Positions 18,286 through 28,538 are shown, counted from the first letter of the stretch. The stretch: DNA of 64,000 bases from Bifidobacterium sp. ESL0732 (GCF_029395535.1 NZ_CP113920.1:744001-808000), one strand, 5' to 3'. Made by a program: numbers and translations. The notes: generated from the sequence alone by a model not told the origin.

Positions 18286-21200
18286 TTGGATTGGCATGCG
18301 TCGGTGTACGGGTCGAGAACCGGTAGCTCAGGGGGATTCGGGCTTGGTTCAGGTTCCGTCGACGATACATTCGGCGGGATCGCTGACCCTGACGGAGGCG
18401 TGACCTTCGGCGCCAACGAACCGGCTGTGCCCGAAAAGGTCCTGCGGCAACGCGGTGGCAAGGCTTTCTATCGCGCCTACGAGGTCATTTCCAGCGGACG
18501 CATGCACAATCTGACCTGCACCCCCGGCGAGGACGGTACATTGCTGGCCGCTTCAGTGGAGCCCGCCGACGAATTCGCGGACGATTACGCGGTGAGCGCT
18601 CGGATTGATGAGAACCATGGCGAAATCATCGATTCGGACTGCACCTGTCCGGCGTTTGGACGGTTTGGCGCCGTCTGCAAGCATGTCATTGCACTAATTA
18701 TGCAATACAATGACACGCCGCAGAAGTTCGAAGAGTTGGGAAACGGGGTAGCTGCTTCGGGCTCGCGGGGTGGAGCGGGGCTCGGCGCTCGCCAACGCAA
18801 GATCGTCCGTCGCACGTCGCGTGCGTTGCGCTCGTTCATGCAGCAGGAGGATTCTGCGCTCGAGGAGCAGGCCAAGAATCGTCAGTTGGATCTGCTCAAG
18901 GAAGTCAGCAGCCGCGCTTCGGGCGATATTGGCAGCGGAGTGGCGCTGAGCCGTCACATGCCCATCGGTTCGGTCGTGCTGCGTCCGATGCTCGAAAATT
19001 CGGGGCGGGACTGGTATCTGCGCCTGCATATCGCGGTGCCGTCCAAAGGTATTTCCTACGTCGTCAAGGACGTTCGCGCGTTGGTCGAGACCGTACAACG
19101 CCGCGAATTCGTCACCTATGGCAAAAAGCTCGCGTTCGTGCATTCCCGCGATTCGTTCGGCGAACGTTCGCGCTCGATTTTGGCTATTCTCGGCCGCGCT
19201 ATCGAGATTCGGAAAAGCGTTTCCGGTGATTACGAGTTCTATCAGAGCAAGGCAGAAGCTCAGGAAATGCGGCTTTCCGATGACGAAACGGCCGAGCTTT
19301 TGGATTTGTTCGTAGACGCGGATGCGACATTGGATTATGTGCCGCTTCATGGCAATTTTGCATCGGCAATCCCGGTCCGCGTGGTTGACGGTGATCCTGA
19401 TTTAGGTCTTGAGGTTGTCCGTGCCGAGGATGATGACGACCGGGATGATAATTCAGAGCAACCGCACCATAAATCTACCCGACAAAATGATAATAAATCG
19501 TCGCAAAAATCCGGTTATGTTATCCGACATTCTTTGAATATCCAGAAATTCATTATCGGACGAGGCTCATCGTTTGTGGTCGTCGGATCGCCGGCTTCGA
19601 ACCATGCGTTCGGTTTGGATACCCCTGAGATTCATCGCTGTTCCAGCGCAATGACCACGAACCGCAACCTGCTCGGGGTGCTTTGCGCCGGAGATGAACG
19701 CGGCGATCTGTACTTAAGCGGCGACGACATCGAAGAGTTTTCACGTACCGTGCTGCCTGCGCTCGACCCGGTTCCTTCGGATAGTGGCGATGGAACCGGC
19801 AAAAACAGTAGCGGTGGTAATTCTGAAGATGCGAACAATGCTGGTAACGCCGACGAGAATAGCCAATCCGACAATAATTCCGTATCCGGCGGAACTAATT
19901 CGGATGACCTATCACAAAGTGATACCGGTAAAACGGCTTCAGACGGAGCACCGCAGAACGCGGCAGACGGGACCTCTGGCACGAATTCCACGGTAACCGA
20001 TGACCTCACGCCAGCGACATCGCGTGGCACTTCTCACCACGGCATCGCCGTCAAGCTGCCGCCTGAACTCATTAAGATGCGGCGCGTGCCCTGCCATATC
20101 GAGACGTATCTCGACCGCGATCGCAAGGGCATCACCTGCGACGTGCAGGCGCGCTATGGTGACGAGCGTTTCCATGTCTTCTCCGGCATCGGACCGAACG
20201 AACCGGTCGCCCGTGACCGCGAAACCGAGCGCTTGGCCGTGGAGGCTGTGCGGCAGTATTTCCCGATGCCCGATGGCCCGATAGCCCGCATCGCCGAGGA
20301 CAACGACAAGGCGATCTACAAGCTGCTGAACGAAGGACTGCCCGTTTTGCGCGGGCTGGGCGAGGTGTTCTCCACGCCGAGTTTCGACGGGCTCACCTCC
20401 TCGCCGCACCCCGTGTTCAAGATTGGCCTGTCCATCAAATCCGGTCTGGTGGAGATCTCGCCGATCGCCGACGAGATCGACCCGTCCGAAGTGCCAGCGC
20501 TCCTGAACAGCTATCGCAAGCGTCGCAAGTTCCATCGCCTGCGTAATGGCGCCTTCGTCAATATGGCCGACGTCGACACCAGCAAGCTTGACGAGGTTAG
20601 CAGCGACCTGGGCTTGAAACCGGTTGATTTGGACTCCGGGACCGTTTCCGTGCCCGCCTACGAGGCCTATTACCTTGACAACGAAGCGGAGGACGAAGAC
20701 AAAAGCGACGAATTCCGTAGCTATCTGAACGATTTGCGCGTCATCGATCCGAAGACCTACAAAGTGCCGGAGTCGCTCGCGCATGTGTTGCGGCCGTATC
20801 AGGTCGAGGGATTCCGCTGGCTCAACGCCGTGGCCGACAAGGGTTTCGGCGGCATTCTGGCCGACGAGATGGGCCTGGGCAAGACCGTACAGATGCTTTC
20901 GTATTTGGTTTCGCGGCGAAATGAGCAGCGCAATATCGGGCCGAATCTGATTGTCTGTCCGGCGTCACTGGTCTATAACTGGGCCGCCGAATGCGCCAAA
21001 TTCGCCCCTGAGCTCAAGGTGCAGGTGCTTGCCGGCTCCAAGGCCGCCCGCCGTGCGACGTTGAAGAACACCAAAGCGTGGTATGAGGGCGACAAAGTCG
21101 GCATTGAGACTACATCTAGTAGTCAGAATGAAACTGACGGCTGGCAAAGTGCCAGTAGTCCACAACCGATCGATGACGATGAGACCGTAAAGTGGGTCGC

Positions 21201-22503
21201 GCCGGACGTATTGATTACTTCGTACGATCTGCTGCGCCGCGATATCGACGATTACGACGGCCTCGAATGTTATTGTATGACACTTGACGAGGCGCAGTAT
21301 ATCAAGAACCACGCCACCAAATCCGCCCGCGCTGTACGGACCGTCAACGCGCGTCATCGTTTCGCGCTGACCGGCACACCAATCGAGAATCGACTTTCTG
21401 AACTGTGGAGCATCTTCGACTTCCTGATGCCAGGCATGCTGGGTACATACAAACACTTCCGCGACCGTTTCGAGATGCCGATTCTTTCCGGCGACGAGAA
21501 TGCGCAGCGCAAGTTGCAGGCGTTCGTCGGTCCGTTCATCCTTCGGCGCCTGAAGTCGCAGGTCTTGAAGGACTTGCCTGACAAGATCGAAAATGTCATC
21601 ACCGTCCAGCTTGAAGGGGAGCAGCGCAAGCTCTATGCCGCGCTCGAGCAGCAGCTGCGCGCCACTTTGAACAAACAGCGCGACATCGAATACAAGACCG
21701 GCAAGATTCAGATTCTGGCCCAGCTCACTCGTCTGCGCCAGGCCTGCTGCGACCCGCGACTGCTGTTCAGCAATGTCGGCAGCAACGTCGTCAAGAAGGA
21801 CGCGCACGTCTGGGGCATGCCCAGCCGCGAGACCGAGCGTGCCGACGATGAGTCGATAGATGAGCTCAGCGAGACCGCCGACGCCTCGGCGAACGCGATT
21901 GTGGGGAATGACGGTTCAGCAGGGTATAACGCTTCGGATGCTTCGAAAGCCGGAACGTCAACTAAGCCGCGCAAGGTCAGTTCGGCGAAGCTCGATGCCA
22001 TCGAGGAGCTAGTTTCCAGCTGCCAGGACGCCGGCCGCAAGATGCTGATTTTCTCGCAGTTCACCAGCTTCCTTGACCTGATCGCCGAGCGCCTGCGCAA
22101 GAACCACGTGGCCTACAACGTCATCACCGGCGCCACCCCCAAGCGCAAGCGCCTCGAGCTGGTCGACCAGTTCAACGCCGACGACACCCCGGTCTTCCTG
22201 ATTTCCCTGAAGGCCGGCAACACGGGCCTGAACTTGACGGGCGCTTGTGTGGTCGTTCACGCCGACCCGTGGTGGAACGCCGCCGCGCAGGAGCAGGCCA
22301 CCGACCGTGCCCACCGCATCGGCCAGACCCAGGACGTCAACGTCTACCAGATCGTAGCCAAAGACACCATCGAGGAGCGCATTCTCAAGATGCAGCAGTC
22401 CAAGAGCGACCTGGCCCATCGTTTCGTCGACAATGCCGGCACCGGCACCTCCGCCGGCATCTCGAACCTCACCAAGGACGACCTGCTGCAGCTGTTGGGA
22501 TAA
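18286..22503 (+). CDS. SWIM zinc-finger SNF2-family DNA translocase/helicase
   Basis: 1405 aa. A SWIM zinc finger near residues 120-135 (CTCPAFGRFGAVCKH, pattern CxC...CxH) precedes a long N-terminal region with a Ser/Asn/Gly-rich linker (about 495-575). The C-terminal Swi2/Snf2 ATPase has Walker A-like DEMGLGKT, DEAQ in TLDEAQYIKN, and the second lobe with SLKAGNTGLNLTGA and DRAHRIGQTQ. Such proteins remodel DNA-protein complexes; RapA-like or repair roles are possible. The start is a TTG with AAAAGGGG upstream and is uncertain. Base composition is that of the core genome. Confidence 0.9.
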   Translation: MDWHASVYGSRTGSSGGFGLGSGSVDDTFGGIADPDGGVTFGANEPAVPEKVLRQRGGKAFYRAYEVISSGRMHNLTCTPGEDGTLLAASVEPADEFADDYAVSARIDENHGEIIDSDCTCPAFGRFGAVCKHVIALIMQYNDTPQKFEELGNGVAASGSRGGAGLGARQRKIVRRTSRALRSFMQQEDSALEEQAKNRQLDLLKEVSSRASGDIGSGVALSRHMPIGSVVLRPMLENSGRDWYLRLHIAVPSKGISYVVKDVRALVETVQRREFVTYGKKLAFVHSRDSFGERSRSILAILGRAIEIRKSVSGDYEFYQSKAEAQEMRLSDDETAELLDLFVDADATLDYVPLHGNFASAIPVRVVDGDPDLGLEVVRAEDDDDRDDNSEQPHHKSTRQNDNKSSQKSGYVIRHSLNIQKFIIGRGSSFVVVGSPASNHAFGLDTPEIHRCSSAMTTNRNLLGVLCAGDERGDLYLSGDDIEEFSRTVLPALDPVPSDSGDGTGKNSSGGNSEDANNAGNADENSQSDNNSVSGGTNSDDLSQSDTGKTASDGAPQNAADGTSGTNSTVTDDLTPATSRGTSHHGIAVKLPPELIKMRRVPCHIETYLDRDRKGITCDVQARYGDERFHVFSGIGPNEPVARDRETERLAVEAVRQYFPMPDGPIARIAEDNDKAIYKLLNEGLPVLRGLGEVFSTPSFDGLTSSPHPVFKIGLSIKSGLVEISPIADEIDPSEVPALLNSYRKRRKFHRLRNGAFVNMADVDTSKLDEVSSDLGLKPVDLDSGTVSVPAYEAYYLDNEAEDEDKSDEFRSYLNDLRVIDPKTYKVPESLAHVLRPYQVEGFRWLNAVADKGFGGILADEMGLGKTVQMLSYLVSRRNEQRNIGPNLIVCPASLVYNWAAECAKFAPELKVQVLAGSKAARRATLKNTKAWYEGDKVGIETTSSSQNETDGWQSASSPQPIDDDETVKWVAPDVLITSYDLLRRDIDDYDGLECYCMTLDEAQYIKNHATKSARAVRTVNARHRFALTGTPIENRLSELWSIFDFLMPGMLGTYKHFRDRFEMPILSGDENAQRKLQAFVGPFILRRLKSQVLKDLPDKIENVITVQLEGEQRKLYAALEQQLRATLNKQRDIEYKTGKIQILAQLTRLRQACCDPRLLFSNVGSNVVKKDAHVWGMPSRETERADDESIDELSETADASANAIVGNDGSAGYNASDASKAGTSTKPRKVSSAKLDAIEELVSSCQDAGRKMLIFSQFTSFLDLIAERLRKNHVAYNVITGATPKRKRLELVDQFNADDTPVFLISLKAGNTGLNLTGACVVVHADPWWNAAAQEQATDRAHRIGQTQDVNVYQIVAKDTIEERILKMQQSKSDLAHRFVDNAGTGTSAGISNLTKDDLLQLLG

Positions 22504-22628
22504 TGCCACTTAAAAAGCAAAATATCGATTGAAATTGCATTTTTTGACACAAAATTGCTAAATGAAGTAATTTCATGTTATGCTGAGTAAATGAAATAGC
22601 TAAAATGTCAAAATAAGGTGAGGTATCG

Positions 22629-24032
22629 ATGCTGATAGATTTTTCGTTCTCGAATTTCCGCAGTTTCCGGGATGAGCAGGCGTTCTCGATGTCTCGTAGC
22701 GCGAAGAATAATTCGACTTCAACAGTCACTGCCGTCTATGGTTCCAATGCTTCTGGCAAATCCAATTTTCTCAAAGCGCTTGCCACGATGACGAATATGG
22801 TACGTAATAGCTATAGCCAAGGGGTGAACTCGTCGGGGATTATTAGAGACGCGTTTGCTCTGACGGATAATGCGGCTGGTATAGACATGAAACCGTCTGA
22901 ATTTCTGGCCGAGTTCATAGCCTCTGACAGGCAGAAATATCGCTATTACTTCACCTTCGATTCGGAACGGATTATTGAAGAGTCATTGACGGTTTACCGG
23001 CGTCTTGGCGATCGGCTTTCCACTCGTCCGGCCTTGCTATTCGCCCGTGAAGATGGACAGAAGCCTGTCTTTGGTCCCAGATTTGGTGCCAAAGGTCTTT
23101 TGGAGGAAACCCTGAAGCGCAGAGCCAATGCGTTGATTCTTTCCGCTGCCGCTGCTGCTGGCGTGGAGTCCACCCAACCGGCATTTGATTTTCTTGCGCG
23201 AGATATCGTGTATTGCGAGGCGTTGGCTTTCCCACAGGAAAAGCCGCGTATCGCCCAGGAATTCTCAAAGCAGACAAGATTCTCGAAAAATCTGGCAAAG
23301 TTGCTGCATTATGCTGATTTCGGCATTGGGACAATGGACGTGGTGCCGGCAAGCCTGGGATTGAACGATCAAGTCATTGCGCAACTAAAGCGACAGCTGC
23401 ATGATCAGCTTGGTGCTGATGATGAGAAATTGGACGCCATGTTCGCCCAAAGTGCCCAGCAATCCCAGCAACAGGTTCAGTTCCGTTTCCAGCATACCGG
23501 TGAGCATGGGGTCCCCAAGCAATTCAATGAGGCTCAGGAATCGCAAGGTACGCTTGGTGCGTTGTCGTTCTTCTCCCTTGCTTTAAGACAACTCTCTCAT
23601 CAGACGGTAACTTTGATTGACGAGATTGACACCAGTTTGCATCCATTGTTGGTTCGTCAGTTAGTGTCGCTGTTCGCTGACCCCGAGACTAATCCTCATG
23701 GATCTCAATTAATTTTCACTACGCATGATATCTCGTTGCTGAGTGCGGGATCTTTTAGCGGTGATCGTCTCCTTGAACCTGATCAGATTTGGTTTGTGGA
23801 AAAGGATATTGATGGAGCCTCAGAGATTTACCCCGTAACTGATATGAAACTGCGAAAAGGTGAAAATATCAGTAAGAACTATATGAATGGAGTATACGGA
23901 GCAGTACCCACGCCCGGGTTCCATTCGGTATTTGCACAAATTATCAATGAACAAGAGTCAGACGATGATTCGTTTGATGTGGGTGATGGCCAAACGAATA
24001 GCCAACGACTAGAAGCTGGTGATGGTCAATGA
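22629..24032 (+). CDS. rloA: RloA-like AAA ATPase of a restriction-linked defence pair
   Basis: 467-aa AAA/ABC-type ATPase: Walker A GSNASGKS (residues 38-45) close to an N-terminal FSFSNFRSFRD typical of RloA/AbiLi/OLD-related ATPases; GTLGALSFFSLALRQL acts as signature region; Walker B is TLIDEIDTSLHP, then IFTTHDISLL. AGGTGAGG precedes the ATG, and the stop overlaps the next start as ATGA. RloA and RloB were first named as restriction-linked ORFs beside type I systems, which is exactly this context. Expected to sense phage and license the RloB partner. Noticeably more AT-rich than the SNF2 gene. Confidence 0.85.
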   Translation: MLIDFSFSNFRSFRDEQAFSMSRSAKNNSTSTVTAVYGSNASGKSNFLKALATMTNMVRNSYSQGVNSSGIIRDAFALTDNAAGIDMKPSEFLAEFIASDRQKYRYYFTFDSERIIEESLTVYRRLGDRLSTRPALLFAREDGQKPVFGPRFGAKGLLEETLKRRANALILSAAAAAGVESTQPAFDFLARDIVYCEALAFPQEKPRIAQEFSKQTRFSKNLAKLLHYADFGIGTMDVVPASLGLNDQVIAQLKRQLHDQLGADDEKLDAMFAQSAQQSQQQVQFRFQHTGEHGVPKQFNEAQESQGTLGALSFFSLALRQLSHQTVTLIDEIDTSLHPLLVRQLVSLFADPETNPHGSQLIFTTHDISLLSAGSFSGDRLLEPDQIWFVEKDIDGASEIYPVTDMKLRKGENISKNYMNGVYGAVPTPGFHSVFAQIINEQESDDDSFDVGDGQTNSQRLEAGDGQ

Positions 24033-24667
24033 GTAAGAAGCGTTCAGCACCTGCTCACGGACGCAGCGTGCATAGGCGACATCATCGGCTTCGTCGCGAT
24101 CGTTATCTGGTCGTTTGTGGCGGTGAGGTGACCGAGCGGCAATATTTCGAGCATTGCGCGCAGGAATTCAATGTGGACATCAGGTATAAGCCCAAAGTCT
24201 ATAGTCCCTCTGCGGTAGCGAAATATGCTGCTCAGCTAAAGAAGGATGAGGAAGCTGAAGTCGGCGATGATGCCGAAGCGTATAAGAAAGTGTGGGTTGT
24301 GGTCGATGTCGACCATTTTCATGACCATGCCGAAGCTGAAAGGATATGCAAGGCAAACGGTATGAGACTCATCATTTCTAACCCATGCTTTGAGGTTTGG
24401 CTTATTGATCATATCCAGCGGTGTCCCGAAAGCTATAAGTTGACCAAGGATGTGGAGCGATATGCCAGCCAGCTTGGAATCACCAAGGGGCCCAGAAACA
24501 AATATATTGAGTTTTCTGCGATTGAGGGGAAGACGGTCCAGGCGCTGACAAATGCGTCTCGCCATAATAGCAACCGATATCAACGGCAGCAATTGACGGT
24601 GAACTCCGAGCAGGATTACGCGCCGTGGACCGACATGCCGGAAGTCATCGAGGAACTAAGGAAGTAG
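24029..24667 (+). CDS. rloB: RloB-like protein
   Basis: 212 aa with a basic N-terminus (first 30 residues are His/Arg-rich), then VVCGGEVTERQYFEH, VWVVVDVDHF and the family hallmark SNPCFEVWLIDH. This arrangement of a Glu, a DxD and a later Glu resembles a TOPRIM-like nuclease core. It belongs with RloA; comparable ATPase/TOPRIM pairs (AbiL) abort phage infection. Coupled to rloA by ATGA and followed 7 bases later by the HEPN-like gene. Confidence 0.85.
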   Translation: MSKKRSAPAHGRSVHRRHHRLRRDRYLVVCGGEVTERQYFEHCAQEFNVDIRYKPKVYSPSAVAKYAAQLKKDEEAEVGDDAEAYKKVWVVVDVDHFHDHAEAERICKANGMRLIISNPCFEVWLIDHIQRCPESYKLTKDVERYASQLGITKGPRNKYIEFSAIEGKTVQALTNASRHNSNRYQRQQLTVNSEQDYAPWTDMPEVIEELRK

Positions 24668-24674
24668 CGGGATA

Positions 24675-25832
24675 GTGAGAGAAGAAGATCACAACGGTGA
24701 CAGACAAGGTAATACCTTAGCCGGAGTCATTAACGGAATGTCTGGTGATATATGGAAACAATCGCCGATTATGAAGCAGATGAACCAGACGATATCTGGA
24801 ATTGCGAATTCTTGGGCGCAACAAAATAGCAAGCGTTTTGCAGGATACGTTTCTCAAATTAATTCAGTTATGAACGCTACAACGATATCTCAAGCTGTTG
24901 GTGCGCAGAAGGCTATAGGTGAGCTGATTTCTAGTATGTCTGTTTTAACCAACTTGACACTGCCGGTAATCGATCCCGCAATCTTTAAACAGTTCGATGC
25001 TAGTCAGTATGTTGCCGGGTTGGACCAGAGTTTGAAACTTATAGGCAGTTCGCAAGTTTCTCAATTGGGTAAAGCTGCTTCCGAATTAGCAAAGAGTTTT
25101 TCTGACTTTGGTGCTTTGCCAGGAATTCAAGATTTCTCGAACTCGCTTAAACCGATTATTGAGTCGTTTCAGGCCTTGCAAAAGTGGCAGCCTCGGTACT
25201 GGTACCCGGAGAATTTAAAGAATGTATCAGCTGAGTTTACATTAGTTGATATTTTACATATTGAACATGAAGAGGGTATTTCACTTTTTTATGTGGCTAG
25301 TACGGTTCTGATTGATAAGCTTCTTACAGCTAAATCTCCAGAGGATAGATTGGAAATTCTTGATGTTGCGCTGGAATCGATTATTGAGAATTGCCGTCAA
25401 ATATTGCAAGAGCATCGCTGCACGAAGCGGCAAAAAGAATATAGCGATTATCTTGAAGAATCATTAGAGGTTATTGAAGAAGGCCACCTAGCTGCCGGTG
25501 AGGCTTTACTTGCTGACTTAACAGAATCTTTTACCAATGATTTGGATGATGAGCAGCTGCAACAAGATTTGAGAAATCAAAAGAATCATGTGAAATTTGA
25601 AGACAAAATGGCCCTACAAGGTCAGAGTATCCGTGGCGAAGTTGCTCTAGGAGCAGTTCCTGCGGCTTTTATTCGTTATTATCCTGGAGAGACAATTCCT
25701 GTTGATTTTTCGAGACACGCTATTGCTCATAGCATGCCAAAAAAACAATTTTCCAGAGTTAATGCATCTAAGGCACTGCTTATGGTATTCGGCTTTGCAA
25801 CCTATCTGTTTGGATGGGATTTAAAAATATAG
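24675..25832 (+). CDS. Unknown protein with C-terminal HEPN-like Rx4H motif
   Basis: 385 aa from GTG (start tentative; AAGGAAG lies within the end of rloB). The first 180 residues are Ser/Gln/Asn-rich and probably helical or coiled. Residues about 205-290 are helical and acidic. The end (GEVALGAVPAAFIRYYP...PVDFSRHAIAHSMPKK) contains RHAIAH, the Rx4-6H pattern of HEPN ribonucleases, in a setting like the NRHAILHG motif of abortive-infection HEPN proteins. Tight spacing after rloB suggests a third component of that system. No family can be assigned with certainty. Strongly AT-rich. Confidence 0.65.
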   Translation: MREEDHNGDRQGNTLAGVINGMSGDIWKQSPIMKQMNQTISGIANSWAQQNSKRFAGYVSQINSVMNATTISQAVGAQKAIGELISSMSVLTNLTLPVIDPAIFKQFDASQYVAGLDQSLKLIGSSQVSQLGKAASELAKSFSDFGALPGIQDFSNSLKPIIESFQALQKWQPRYWYPENLKNVSAEFTLVDILHIEHEEGISLFYVASTVLIDKLLTAKSPEDRLEILDVALESIIENCRQILQEHRCTKRQKEYSDYLEESLEVIEEGHLAAGEALLADLTESFTNDLDDEQLQQDLRNQKNHVKFEDKMALQGQSIRGEVALGAVPAAFIRYYPGETIPVDFSRHAIAHSMPKKQFSRVNASKALLMVFGFATYLFGWDLKI

Positions 25833-25987
25833 AGTTATGGTTTTCTTCACGAATTTATTGTCTTTGAAATATGGCAAATAGGATTCTGATGCGTTGGTTC
25901 TAAGTTGTCTCATTTACAGTACACTAAGTAAATAGAATCTAGTTGGGTCAAGTGTGCCGTTTATCGGCTTTGTGGAGGTTAACATTA

Positions 25988-27556
25988 ATGGCAGCGGAAG
26001 ATAGCAAGAATCAACGCGACGAGTTGCATAAGGCGATTTGGAATATTGCTGAGAAAGAGCGCAACGCCGTCGATAGTTGGGATTTCAAAGCATATATCTT
26101 CTGCTTCTTGTTCTACCGGTTTATCTCCGAAGATCTTGCCGAATATATCGATAAAGGTGAACATGAAACCGGTAATAAAACCTTCTCATACGCTGATTTA
26201 AGCGACGAAGAAGCTGAAATAGCGCGTGAGGATGTGACGAAGGAGAAGGGCTTCTTTATGTTGCCTTCCCAGCTATTCCAGAACGTTGCTAAAAATCCCG
26301 AGAAAGACGACAAACTCAATATAACGGTTAAGAATATTTTTGCTGATATCGAGCGGTCCAGTGTTGGCACGGCTTCGGAAGATGACTTCAAAGGTTTGTT
26401 CGATGATGTCGATGTTACCAGTACCAAGTTAGGTGCCAACCTTTCTGAACGTAACGCAAGGCTTGCTGGCATAATCACCGGCATTCGTGATCTTGATTTC
26501 GGGAACATTCGAGATGCCGATATCGATTTGTTTGGTGACGCATACGAATATCTGATGAATATGTATGCCAGCAATGCCGGCAAATCGGGTGGCGAATACT
26601 TTACACCTCAGGAAGTCGCCGAGTTGCTTGCCCGCATCGTGATAGGGCATCGAACCTACGTTAACAAAGTCTACGATCCAGCTTGTGGATCAGGCTCGTT
26701 GTTGTTACGCTTCGCAAAAATCCTTGGTCAAGAGAACGTTCGTCAGGGCTTCTTCGGCCAGGAAAAGAACCCGACCACGTACAACCTTGCCCGAATCAAT
26801 ATGTTTCTGCACCATATTAATTTCGATCGCTTCGATATTGCACAAGGCGATACACTTATCAATCCAAAACACTGGGATGATCAACCATTCGATGCCATTG
26901 TTTCCAATCCGCCTTATTCGACGCATTGGAAAGGTGACAGCGACCCCACGCTCATCAATGATCCGCGATTTTCTCCTGCTGGCGTGCTGGCGCCGAAGGG
27001 ATATGCAGATTTGGCGTTCACCATGCATATGTTTTCGTGGTTGTCGACAGATGGTACCGCGGCGATAGTTGAGTTTCCTGGTGTGCTCTACCGAGGTGGG
27101 GCTGAAGAAAAGATCAGGCAGTATTTGGTTCAAGGAAATTTTGTCAGTGCTGTTATCCAGCTACCTGTCAATCTTTTCTTTGGCGTCTCTATTGCCACCT
27201 GTATTCTGGTGCTGAGCAAGTCAAAAACCGATGACAAGGTATTGTTCGTCGATGCATCTGAACAATTTGGGCATGTCGGTAACAAGAACAAGCTGATGCC
27301 AGAGAATATCGACAAAATTGCTTCGACGGTAGTTGACCGAACCGAGAAAGAGTATTTCTCCAAGCTGGTAAGTATCGACGAGATTGGCTCTGAAACCAAT
27401 CATTACAATCTTTCTGTTGGCACTTGGATTGAGAAGAAAGACACCAAAGAGAAAGTTGACATCAACGAGCTTAATCAGCGCATCAAAGGTATCGTAAGCC
27501 GCGAAAATGAGTTGCGACAGCAAATCGATGCGATTGTTGCTGATCTGGAGAGTTGA
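25988..27556 (+). CDS. hsdM: Type I restriction-modification methyltransferase subunit HsdM
   Basis: 522 aa. N-terminal helical domain, then the AdoMet motif DPACGSGSLLLR and catalytic NPPY in AIVSNPPYSTHW, which mark N6-adenine methyltransferases. SGGEYFTPQEVAELL is the HsdM signature. ATG chosen at 25988 because GGAGG lies 10 bases upstream and homology begins at once. With HsdS it methylates the target site. A DUF4238 gene starts one base after its stop. Confidence 0.95.
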   Translation: MAAEDSKNQRDELHKAIWNIAEKERNAVDSWDFKAYIFCFLFYRFISEDLAEYIDKGEHETGNKTFSYADLSDEEAEIAREDVTKEKGFFMLPSQLFQNVAKNPEKDDKLNITVKNIFADIERSSVGTASEDDFKGLFDDVDVTSTKLGANLSERNARLAGIITGIRDLDFGNIRDADIDLFGDAYEYLMNMYASNAGKSGGEYFTPQEVAELLARIVIGHRTYVNKVYDPACGSGSLLLRFAKILGQENVRQGFFGQEKNPTTYNLARINMFLHHINFDRFDIAQGDTLINPKHWDDQPFDAIVSNPPYSTHWKGDSDPTLINDPRFSPAGVLAPKGYADLAFTMHMFSWLSTDGTAAIVEFPGVLYRGGAEEKIRQYLVQGNFVSAVIQLPVNLFFGVSIATCILVLSKSKTDDKVLFVDASEQFGHVGNKNKLMPENIDKIASTVVDRTEKEYFSKLVSIDEIGSETNHYNLSVGTWIEKKDTKEKVDINELNQRIKGIVSRENELRQQIDAIVADLES

Positions 27557-27557
27557 G

Positions 27558-28538
27558 ATGACTGCAGCAGGAAAAGTGGCTCCTTCCCCGATAGGTAAGG
27601 CTGAAACTAAAAGACAACACTACGTTCCACGATTTTTCTTGTCGGGCTTTACAAGTAGAAAAGATGGGAAATTTGATGTTTTACGGAGAACCGCTTCTGG
27701 AGTAATTCGTTTGTCTGGTCAAAGGGTTGAAAATGTGGCTGTTGAACGAAATTTATATGAGGTAAAAGTTCCAGAAGCGGAAGACGGAAAGGATAATTTG
27801 TTTCCAAATGGGGTTGAAAACCTGCTATCTCAGTTTGAAGGTTCTTTCTCTGGACGTTTTCGAGTGATAATTGAGGCACTCTTAGAAGCATCAGTTCGGA
27901 AGACTTGGACAGATGCAGAATTAGAAGATATTTGCGATTCGATATCTATTTTTATTGCTGCGCTTTATGTGAGAAACCCAAAAAGCGTCAAAAAAATGCT
28001 TGAAAATGCTAAGAATCTCGTGCCTGTTTTAGAACAGTCTCAACTTGGAACATCTGATGCACTGGAACAGTTATATTCGGAAACGATGGGCTCGGATTGG
28101 TCTGAGAAAATTCATTTGACGCCGGAAATGGCATCGCAAGTTCTCGGATTATCAGAGTTAGTATCTCCGTCAAAAGCAGGTATAGAAAAGGGTAATAAGT
28201 ATCCTCTAATAGAATATGCCGAGTATCTAAGAAATTGTAGTTTCCAGTTTTTAACAACGGCGGTCGATCAGCCATTTATTGGAATATCTGAGCCCCATTT
28301 TGAGGGAGTAAGAGATTCTGGACGTTCATATGGTTTGCTTTATTTTCCTCTCAGCTCCAGATTGGCTGTCCTCATAGTTGATGATGATAAACATACCTTT
28401 GAAAAGAAGTCACTTAATAGGAAACAATTACGACTTTTCAATAGAGCCGCATTAGTAGGAGAAGAGTGGGATTGGGCTTTCTGCAGTAGGGGAGACTATC
28501 TTGATTCATTCAGGAAAAGGAATAGCGACAATGAGTAA
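27558..28538 (+). CDS. DUF4238 family protein nested between hsdM and hsdS
   Basis: 326 aa beginning MTAAGKVAPSPIGKAETKRQHYVPRFFLSGFT; KRQHYVPRFFL is the DUF4238 hallmark, possibly a metal or nucleic-acid-binding segment. The central part is helical and no transmembrane segment is seen. It starts one base after hsdM and its stop overlaps the hsdS start by 8 bases, so it is translated as part of the restriction operon. Function unknown; family members occur often near defence genes (general knowledge, not checked here). Confidence 0.8.
   Translation: MTAAGKVAPSPIGKAETKRQHYVPRFFLSGFTSRKDGKFDVLRRTASGVIRLSGQRVENVAVERNLYEVKVPEAEDGKDNLFPNGVENLLSQFEGSFSGRFRVIIEALLEASVRKTWTDAELEDICDSISIFIAALYVRNPKSVKKMLENAKNLVPVLEQSQLGTSDALEQLYSETMGSDWSEKIHLTPEMASQVLGLSELVSPSKAGIEKGNKYPLIEYAEYLRNCSFQFLTTAVDQPFIGISEPHFEGVRDSGRSYGLLYFPLSSRLAVLIVDDDKHTFEKKSLNRKQLRLFNRAALVGEEWDWAFCSRGDYLDSFRKRNSDNE

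Noticed and set aside
25943-25987. Upstream GTG start for hsdM
   Set aside because: The added residues have no homology and the GGAGG site lies correctly before the ATG at 25988.
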